A stretch of 64,000 bases of DNA from Bremerella alba. Lineage in GTDB: Bacteria; Planctomycetota; Planctomycetia; Pirellulales; Pirellulaceae. This document shows, one piece after another, positions 57,615 through 64,000 of the stretch (positions are counted from its first letter, which is position 1; each line of letters starts with the position of its first letter). Location: NCBI RefSeq assembly GCF_013618625.1, contig NZ_JABRWO010000007.1:124001-188000 (forward strand). The letters are read 5' to 3'. Below the pieces are notes generated by a model. That model ran no database searches. It was not told the origin of the DNA and saw only the letters and a program-made list of their open reading frames with translations. The position numbers were made by a program, and so were the translations under genes.

Positions 57615-57697
57615 ATCGAGCCCAAAAAAAGAGCCGACGCGGGAGTTTTCAGTAAACTCATCGTTCGGCTAATTTCGTAAAACTCGAAGGCTCCCCG
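57615..57697 (+). repeat. 80-bp hairpin module, second copy
   Basis: Near-identical to 47394-47476 (GAGCCCAAAAAAAGAGCCGA, then GTAAACTC and TTTCGTAAA) and ending in CTCCCCG, where the sequence changes to an HTH gene remnant instead of the 215-bp repeat. Confidence 0.85.
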
Positions 57698-57989
57698 AAT
57701 CGGCCACTCGGCAAATAACTCGTTTGTCGAGCTAGGTCTTTGCCTGATAACGACTTCCAGAAAGGAAAGGAACGTCCATCTACTGCCCTGGGGAGACCTG
57801 AAAGCCGCGTTGGAGCCTACCAAACCCCCTCAGGCTAAACACGATCCGCTGACTCGTGCCCGATTCTACCAGTCTCTTCTCGACAATGGAATCGTCGAAA
57901 GCCGGGCTGCTCTTGCCAGGTATCTAGGCGTCAGCCGGTCACGGGTAACGCAGGTTCTTAGGCGACTGAACCACCAAAATCCTGGTTAA
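57698..57989 (+). pseudogene. HTH DNA-binding protein, 5'-truncated
   Basis: One frame is open from the repeat junction to a TAA at 57987-57989, without an ATG. It reads LLPWGDLKAALEPTKPP, then HDPLTRARFYQSLLDNGIVE and the helix-turn-helix RAALARYLGVSRSRVTQVLR. The HTH is typical of small ParB/transcription-factor-like proteins of planctomycete elements. The 5' part has been replaced at the CTCCCCG junction of the repeat. The remaining 57990-58153 shows nothing recognisable. Confidence 0.65.
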
Positions 57990-58153
57990 TCATTCTTCAG
58001 TTTTGCTCTCGCGACAGCATTCGGCTTGATTGCCATCGGACCTCGTGTCACATCTACCCCAGGTCACGCCCTCCTTGGCTATATTTCAATGTCGAAACAA
58101 TAGAAATCATTGAACAAATTAACCACTCCAGTGAATTAACGCTGCTTATTTGA

Positions 58154-59653
58154 TCAATGTACGACTTCTTCGACCGGTAAACCTACAGATTGAATCAAGT
58201 CGGCAGCCGCTTGGGCTAACTCGTTGTAGAGGTCGATGCGGATTCGTTGGTTTTGCAGGATGCTGTTGCGGGCCTGGGTGACGCGGATGATGTCGACTTC
58301 ACCTGCTCTGAATTGCCGTTCTAAGCCTTCCAATGCCTGCGGAGTTTCGATCGCCTCATCGAGGCCAGACTCTTCCAGGCTTTCGTACGCCAATTGATAA
58401 CGTTGCAAGGCTGCCTCCGCTTCCAGGTTTGCGCGGCGAAAGAGTTGTCGCCAGGCGGTCGTCCGTTGGTTGAGTTCCGCCACTCGCTGTCTTTCGAGCG
58501 GTGCCCCCGTGTTGAAGACCGGGATGTCCATTTGGGCTTGGAGGCCAAGGAAAGTCGACTCATCCTGACTTCGTTGATAATACGGACCGATTTGCATATC
58601 TGGAACCTTGGCAGCCGAAGCCAAATCAAGATTGGCCCGGGCCGCGTCCACGTCGGCCAGAGCGGCCAGAACGTCAGGTCGTGATGCCGCCCAGTTGGAA
58701 AGTAACGCCGGATCGTTCATCTCGCAAGGCTGGCCGCCGCCATCGGCAATCAACGTTGGCATTCGCCAGTTCAGTTCTGTTAAACGATCGCTTAGCAGCA
58801 AATCAGTCTCAGGTGAAAAACCCAACTGCTGCTTCAAGTCACGTACCGACGACTGAAAAGTAGCTTGTGCTAAGCGAACTTGTTGGGCGGTCGCTCGGGC
58901 ATCGATGCGGGCGATTTCAACGTCGGCTCCCGAAGCCTGGCCTGCCTGGAGTTGTTTCTCAAGCGTGTCCTTCAATAGCAAATTATAGTCGTGAGCAGTT
59001 TCCGCCAAATTCAGCAATTCTAGCTGATAAAGAGCCGTGAAATATAGTCGAGCCGACTGCCCCACGTTCTGAAGTTCAGCGGAATGAATCGACCAGCGAA
59101 TCTGGTTCAAGTTGGATGCGGCGTTCTGTTCACGGTATCTTTGCTGATGGGCCAACTCAATTCGCTGCATCAACAAGACATAATGATACGTCGTTCCCAC
59201 GCCAGCCCCGACAGCGTCCTGATAGGGAGTCACGCGAACCTGCGCGAATGGATTGAAGGGATAGGTCTGGGCGACGTCGAGTACTCCGAGCCCGATGTTT
59301 TCGTTCTGACGAAGCGCCACGAGATCCGGATTTTGGGCGAGTGCCTGCGAAATCGAGTCCATCAAATTGTAACGCAGAGCAACCGGATTGCTGCCGGTCG
59401 TTGATTGTGGCACGTCTGGAATCGTTGGCTCGAATTGCGCGGCTGCCAGGGTGATGACGGATGATTCGTTTTCAATTCCCGAGGCCGGACAAACCTCGTT
59501 CTCGTAGACTTCGGTCGGTCTGGTGGTAATGGCGTCCGCCGGAGGTGACACAACCGGGGCTGCTGCCGTCAAAGAGGATGGTGGAGCAGTCCCCAAACGG
59601 CAACCTGCTACCGCCAGAAGTACCAGCCCGATCATCGTTCCTAACTTGCTCAT
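58154..59653 (-). CDS. TolC-family outer-membrane efflux lipoprotein
   Basis: A 499-aa protein. The ATG at 59653 (MSKLGTMIGLVLLAVAGCRLG) gives a lipoprotein signal with Cys at residue 18; an ATG 27 bp upstream is also possible. The long helical body has the two OEP repeats: SQALAQNPDLVALRQN and VLDVAQTYPFNP in the first half; ASRPDVLAALADVDAARANL and RQFRAGEVDIIRVTQARNSI in the second. It is the outer-membrane exit duct of the RND pump encoded upstream, 201 bp after the permease gene. Confidence 0.9.
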   Translation of the reverse strand: MSKLGTMIGLVLLAVAGCRLGTAPPSSLTAAAPVVSPPADAITTRPTEVYENEVCPASGIENESSVITLAAAQFEPTIPDVPQSTTGSNPVALRYNLMDSISQALAQNPDLVALRQNENIGLGVLDVAQTYPFNPFAQVRVTPYQDAVGAGVGTTYHYVLLMQRIELAHQQRYREQNAASNLNQIRWSIHSAELQNVGQSARLYFTALYQLELLNLAETAHDYNLLLKDTLEKQLQAGQASGADVEIARIDARATAQQVRLAQATFQSSVRDLKQQLGFSPETDLLLSDRLTELNWRMPTLIADGGGQPCEMNDPALLSNWAASRPDVLAALADVDAARANLDLASAAKVPDMQIGPYYQRSQDESTFLGLQAQMDIPVFNTGAPLERQRVAELNQRTTAWRQLFRRANLEAEAALQRYQLAYESLEESGLDEAIETPQALEGLERQFRAGEVDIIRVTQARNSILQNQRIRIDLYNELAQAAADLIQSVGLPVEEVVH

Positions 59654-59854
59654 AGTCTCAGTCCGCTTGCTTGCCATCATGATTTAGGGCCGATAAGCGT
59701 GACTACCATCGCTAGTCAAACGCCATTTTACGGCCAACTAGAGCTAAGTTCGGCGGAGTTCAGGTCATAGCAGTAGCAGCGAATGTAGTGGGAAACCGGA
59801 GTTAATCTTCTTGCTTTGAAACTATGACGATTGTGCCGGTTGCGCCCCGCAATG

Positions 59855-62800
59855 CTATTCGTCGGCATGCACATCATGCGGCTTTGCGAACAAAAGATAC
59901 AACGGTGGCAAGATGAAGAGGTTAAGAATCGTTGATGTGACCAGCCCCCCTATGATCACGACGGCCAATGGGTATTCGATCTCATGTCCAGGCTTGTTTC
60001 CGGAGATCGCCAACGGAAGCAGTGCTAGCGAAGTCGTGAGGACCGTCATCAAGATCGGAAGCAAGCGTTCCTCGGCACCTCGAACGACCAGGTTCAAACC
60101 GAACGGTTCTCCTTCTTCGGCTTGTAAGTGCCGGTAGTGGCTGACCAGCATAATTCCATTTCGCGCGGCGATGCCAAGCACCGTCACAAACCCAATCAGA
60201 GAACCCAACGAGAGAACGCCCCCTGCGATCCAGGCCGCAACCACGCCACCGATCAATGCAAAGGGAATGGTCAAAGTGACGATCATCGTCAACCGAAGTG
60301 ATTGAAAGTCGATATAAAGGATGAGGATCATTCCAATCAAAGAGATCGCGGACAGGGCAAATAGCTGGTTCTGCGACTGCTGCCGCGCGGTGTACTCGCC
60401 GAGGAATTCCGGGTGATACCCGCGATCGAAAGGAACCGCGAGAACGGCCGCTTCGACATCCCTTGCGACGGAACCAAGATCGCGTCCTTCAGCATCGCAG
60501 CTTACGTCGATTCGCCGTGAGCCTCCTTCTCGCTTGACTTCGTTGGGGGCAGGCACAATCGAAACATCCGCCAGGTCTCGCAACGGCACCTGACCTCCGG
60601 ACGGTGTGTCAATCCGTAGGTCATGGAGTGCGGTCAGGTCGCTACGGGCTTCTTCATTCCCCCAAACAACCACACTGTATTTCATTTGATTCTCATAGAC
60701 TTCCCCGACCTTGGTTCCCCGCAGGATCGTGGTGATCGCCCGACGAATTTGGCCCGGTGTGAGCCCAAACCGTTCGGCCGCGTCGGGTCGCAGGCGTACC
60801 TCAACCTGGGGCACTAGAACTTGCGGCTCGACTTTAAGATGAGCAGCGCCCTCCACGTTTTCCATCGCAGCGGCCACTTCCTTAGCTTTCTCGCGCAAAC
60901 CGTCGAGGTCAGGCCCGTAGATGCGAACCACAATACTAGAACTCGAACCGGTTAGCACTTCCTTAACTCGTTCGCGAAGGTACGTAAGCACGTCTCGATA
61001 GAGTCCGGGATAGCCTTCGACTGCCTCGACAATTTCTCCATGCGTCTTCTCGTAGTCCGCCTCTTCATCAATGCTCACCCATAGCTCTGTAAAGTTCGGA
61101 CCGACCACCTCGTCGGCCGCTTCGGCACGACCAATATGACTGCCGAAATTCCGTACGCCGGGGATCGCCCTCAATTCCTTGCTGGCCTCGATGGTGACTC
61201 GGTCCATTGCCTCGATCGATGTGCCAGGCCGTTCGACAAAGTGCATCAGGAAATCGGTTTCCTGGAAATTCGGCAGAAACTCTTGCCCAAGTTGATTAGT
61301 CAGCCAGAAGGTTCCCAAAAACGAAACTACCAATAGCGTGATTGCTCCGATCGGACGACGCGCGAACCAAGGCAGAATCGCGTGGTACGGTCGGCGTAGC
61401 CAGCGACTTAATGGTGGCTCGTGTGCTTCCTTTTTTCCGAATGGGAGAATCAAGAGCGATAAAGCCGGAGTTACTAGCAGGGCCACCATCAGCGAGGCAG
61501 AAATGGCCAACACATACCCAAGTGCCAAGGGACGAAAGAATGCTCCCGGCAGGCCTTCTAGAAAGAAGATTGGCAGGAACACCAGGATGATAATTGCCGT
61601 GGCATAGACGACCGCGCTACGCACTTCCAGAGAAGCCTCCAGCACGACACGAAACGACGACTTGGGATGTCCTTCGACTCGGTTGAGCCGCAACCGCCGG
61701 ACAATGTTCTCGACATCGATAATCGCGTCGTCCACGACTTCCCCCAGGGCAATCACCAAACCAGCAATGATCATCGTGTTGATCGTCAGGCCCCAGAAGT
61801 AGAGCACGACAACCGTCGCCATCAAAGAAAGGGGAATTGCTGTTAAGCTGATCACGGCCGTTCGCCAATCGAAGAGAAACAGCACCAGCACAATCACCAC
61901 AAGTACGCAGCCAGTCAACAAGGCATGTGTGAGATTCTTAATCGACCGTTCGATAAATGTTGCCGGTCGGAAGATCGTCGAATCGATTTCCACGCCTTTC
62001 AAACCTGGCTTCATCACTTCCAAGGCTTCTTCTACCTGGCGAGTGACTTCCAACATGTTGGCGGCCGGCTGCTTTTCGACAATCAGCAACAGGCCCGGGA
62101 CATCATTGATGATTGCGTCGCCGATAGGTGGCGGCGATCCAACTTTAACTTCAGCAACATCACCGAGGTGCAACACGGCGCCACTTTGATAGGCAACGAC
62201 TGTTTGCGCCAGATCGTCCGGGGTCTGAACTGGCGACAACTGCCGGACCGCCAATCTTTGGTTGGGCGTATCGACAAAGCCCCCTGCATCAAGGACCACA
62301 GCATCCCCAGCTGACTTGATGACCGCATCGAGCGTGATCTGATGATCACGTAACTTCTGGGGATCGACCAATACCTGAAACTCCTTGTCCCGTTGTCCCC
62401 AAATGGCGACATTGGCGACGCCGGGAATGGCCATCAATCGGGGCCGCATGCTCCATACGGCCAATTCCGTCAATTCGCGTTGATTGAGTTCGTCCGACCA
62501 GATTCCGATCTTCATCATTCGGCTGAGTGAAGAGAGCGGTTGCAGGATTACTGGTGCCCGGGCAACCACGGGCAGTCTGGGAGTCTCGGCGGCAAGTCGT
62601 TCCTGGACGAGTTGACGCGTGCGGTAGACATCCGCGTTGTAGTTCAGCAACAAACGAATTGACGACAAACCGAGTACCGATTTGGACCGAATCGTTTCCA
62701 GTCCTGGTGTGCCGACCAGGGCATTTTCAAGCGGAAATGTGACAAGGTTTTCGACCTCTTCAGCAGAAAGGCCGGGGGCTTCCGTCTGGATTTCAACGTA

Positions 62801-62932
62801 CGGCGGAGAAAACTCGGGAAAGACATCCAGCGGCAGATCTGGAATTAGTCGAATGCCGACCACGATCAATAGGATCGAAAGTGCCACGACAGCGACACGC
62901 AACTTCAGAGCAGATTCAACCAGCCAGCTCAT
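59855..62932 (-). CDS. RND efflux permease, CusA/CzcA (HME) family
   Basis: A 1025-aa inner-membrane proton-driven pump. Twelve membrane segments are expected: TM1 at about 10-30, TM2-6 around 335-480, TM7 around 525, TM8-12 around 860-1015. The proton-relay helix reads [20 protein letters not shown], with D401, D402 and E408. The two large periplasmic loops carry porter and docking domains ([18 protein letters not shown]). The family exports metal ions such as Cu, Ag, Zn, Co or Cd; the substrate cannot be decided here. It follows the adaptor gene by 65 bp. Confidence 0.93.
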   Translation of the reverse strand: MSWLVESALKLRVAVVALSILLIVVGIRLIPDLPLDVFPEFSPPYVEIQTEAPGLSAEEVENLVTFPLENALVGTPGLETIRSKSVLGLSSIRLLLNYNADVYRTRQLVQERLAAETPRLPVVARAPVILQPLSSLSRMMKIGIWSDELNQRELTELAVWSMRPRLMAIPGVANVAIWGQRDKEFQVLVDPQKLRDHQITLDAVIKSAGDAVVLDAGGFVDTPNQRLAVRQLSPVQTPDDLAQTVVAYQSGAVLHLGDVAEVKVGSPPPIGDAIINDVPGLLLIVEKQPAANMLEVTRQVEEALEVMKPGLKGVEIDSTIFRPATFIERSIKNLTHALLTGCVLVVIVLVLFLFDWRTAVISLTAIPLSLMATVVVLYFWGLTINTMIIAGLVIALGEVVDDAIIDVENIVRRLRLNRVEGHPKSSFRVVLEASLEVRSAVVYATAIIILVFLPIFFLEGLPGAFFRPLALGYVLAISASLMVALLVTPALSLLILPFGKKEAHEPPLSRWLRRPYHAILPWFARRPIGAITLLVVSFLGTFWLTNQLGQEFLPNFQETDFLMHFVERPGTSIEAMDRVTIEASKELRAIPGVRNFGSHIGRAEAADEVVGPNFTELWVSIDEEADYEKTHGEIVEAVEGYPGLYRDVLTYLRERVKEVLTGSSSSIVVRIYGPDLDGLREKAKEVAAAMENVEGAAHLKVEPQVLVPQVEVRLRPDAAERFGLTPGQIRRAITTILRGTKVGEVYENQMKYSVVVWGNEEARSDLTALHDLRIDTPSGGQVPLRDLADVSIVPAPNEVKREGGSRRIDVSCDAEGRDLGSVARDVEAAVLAVPFDRGYHPEFLGEYTARQQSQNQLFALSAISLIGMILILYIDFQSLRLTMIVTLTIPFALIGGVVAAWIAGGVLSLGSLIGFVTVLGIAARNGIMLVSHYRHLQAEEGEPFGLNLVVRGAEERLLPILMTVLTTSLALLPLAISGNKPGHEIEYPLAVVIIGGLVTSTILNLFILPPLYLLFAKPHDVHADE

Positions 62933-62997
62933 GATAACCCTTTAGTATGTATCGAACGTTCAAGCGCGACGGCGTGTAATATCTCGTCGGACTCTAC

Positions 62998-64000
62998 CTA
63001 CTTCGAGAATCCGAATTCGGTTCCCGCCAATTCCGCCGCCCCAGCCGTAACGACCTTGGCTCCTATCGCGGGACCATGGCGCACCGCGGCCCATTCACCA
63101 TCGACCCAGGCAACTTGAACCCGTCGGCGAACGAACTTCCGTGGCTCGATTTGCTCGTATACCCACTGACCGCCATAGATGTCATGGATCACGGCTGCCC
63201 ACGGTACCGCAGTCTGCACTGCCTCGCCCTTTAGAGGGATATGCAGTGCCAGCTTTTGCCCCGGTTGAAAGCGGCCATCTGGATTCGGAAGATGATAATA
63301 GAGATCTACCGCAGCAGCCGTCGGCACGGCTGTCGGTGGGGAAGCAATCGGCTTGACATTCAAGTCTTCCTCGGAAGGACGGCCATCAAGCATCGAAATA
63401 CGAGCTTCCTTTTGGGAATCGATCTCAGGCAAGTCGCCGACGTAAACGGGAGCCTTCACCCATAATACGTCGTTGTTCATTACCTCGAACAACGGCGCCC
63501 CGGCGGCGACCATTTCCCCCGGCTGAACTTGGACATTCCGCAAGATTCCATTGATCGGTGTGGGAATTGGGATCGCCGAGAGGGTACCGGCTTCTTCATC
63601 TAGGATGACTCCTTCGACCTGCTTCTGCCGCTGTTTGGCTGCCGCAAGACCTTTCTCGGCAAGTTCCAGTTGAGCTTTCGCTTCATCGAGAGCCCTGACG
63701 GTGCCGACCATATCGTCCAACAAACGTTGAGCACGTTCTAAAGCGATCTTCGCAGCTTCGACTTGCACGTCGGCCTGTTGCACAACTCCTTCGGCATCAA
63801 TGCGTGATTGAGCCAAAGTATTCTTCGCTTCCGCGAATCGAATCCGCTCGGCCGGCGTCAGGACTGAACGCTCCGGCGAAAGCAGAGGAAGAATGGAGAG
63901 AACGGATTGGCTGCGATCGACTTTTTTTCCGACTTCAAGCTTGGTCTGATCGCTTGGGCTTTGAAGCGTACCGGCCAATGGGGCGGAAACGATCACAGAC
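62998..64000 (-). CDS. RND efflux periplasmic adaptor (5' end outside window)
   Basis: At least 332 residues of a membrane-fusion protein; the frame is open to the window edge, so the signal peptide and first biotinyl-lipoyl half are missing. Visible are the lipoyl part IVSAPLAGTLQSPSDQ, a long alpha-hairpin (about residues 45-110, rich in A, E, Q and K), the second lipoyl half PTPINGILRNVQVQPGEMVA, a beta-barrel part and the C-terminal membrane-proximal domain (VPWAAVIHDIYGGQWVYEQI). It connects the RND permease and TolC-like duct; all three lie in one direction and form an operon. Confidence 0.9.
   Translation of the reverse strand, partial: SVIVSAPLAGTLQSPSDQTKLEVGKKVDRSQSVLSILPLLSPERSVLTPAERIRFAEAKNTLAQSRIDAEGVVQQADVQVEAAKIALERAQRLLDDMVGTVRALDEAKAQLELAEKGLAAAKQRQKQVEGVILDEEAGTLSAIPIPTPINGILRNVQVQPGEMVAAGAPLFEVMNNDVLWVKAPVYVGDLPEIDSQKEARISMLDGRPSEEDLNVKPIASPPTAVPTAAAVDLYYHLPNPDGRFQPGQKLALHIPLKGEAVQTAVPWAAVIHDIYGGQWVYEQIEPRKFVRRRVQVAWVDGEWAAVRHGPAIGAKVVTAGAAELAGTEFGFSK

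Overview
The window looks like chromosome from a planctomycete, most likely Pirellulales (Blastopirellula/Rhodopirellula/Bremerella-like). The evidence is the gene families: planctomycete cytochromes (DUF1549/DUF1553, DUF1587/DUF1592/DUF1588) paired with Tat-exported DUF1501 and DUF1552 proteins, two DUF1559 prepilin-like proteins, an ECF sigma factor of the Rhodopirellula/Verrucomicrobium type with a FecR-LamG partner, a very large SGNH/dehydrogenase/PA14/cytochrome protein, and a Ser/Thr kinase fused to a beta-propeller. Coordinates and reading frames come from the sequence; family names come from recognised motifs, not from database searches.

Layout. 1-21.5 kb is ordinary core sequence: a partial cytochrome protein, an L-serine dehydratase, a PSD1-DUF1501 operon, a divergent ECF sigma/FecR-LamG pair followed by a 1640-residue haem protein, a Gfo/Idh oxidoreductase, and a DUF1592-DUF1552-hypothetical operon. 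21.5-24.3 kb holds a secreted esterase and a metallophosphoesterase. 24.3-26.3 kb is transposon debris with the first copy of a structured 215-bp repeat. 26.3-34 kb is a coherent locus: SGNH hydrolase, a XylR-type AraC regulator, DUF1559 protein, lipoprotein, sialidase, and a SASA-esterase/sialidase fusion. Both promoters flanking the regulator carry the same pair of 12-bp direct repeats at exactly 21-bp spacing, which I read as its operators.

34-47 kb is an accessory island: a primase remnant, an in-frame primase/helicase-terminase chimera, a complete type I restriction-modification operon (hsdM-hsdS-hsdR), a frameshifted DUF1559 gene with its lipoprotein, a VCBS/TPR gene pair, and a broken serine recombinase. 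47-58 kb is a second island. A lipoprotein, a kinase-propeller and a divergent ECF sigma factor lie between copies of the structured repeat, with remnants of a histidine kinase, a phage terminase and an HTH protein, and one full-length integrase-core transposase. 58-64 kb is an RND efflux operon (adaptor, permease, outer-membrane factor), cut by the window end.

The most unusual content is (a) a modular repeat family with a base-paired stem that covaries between copies and whose junctions coincide with truncated genes, (b) the kinase/sigma module enclosed by those repeats, and (c) the inferred AraC/XylR-type regulon for glycan deacetylation and desialylation.
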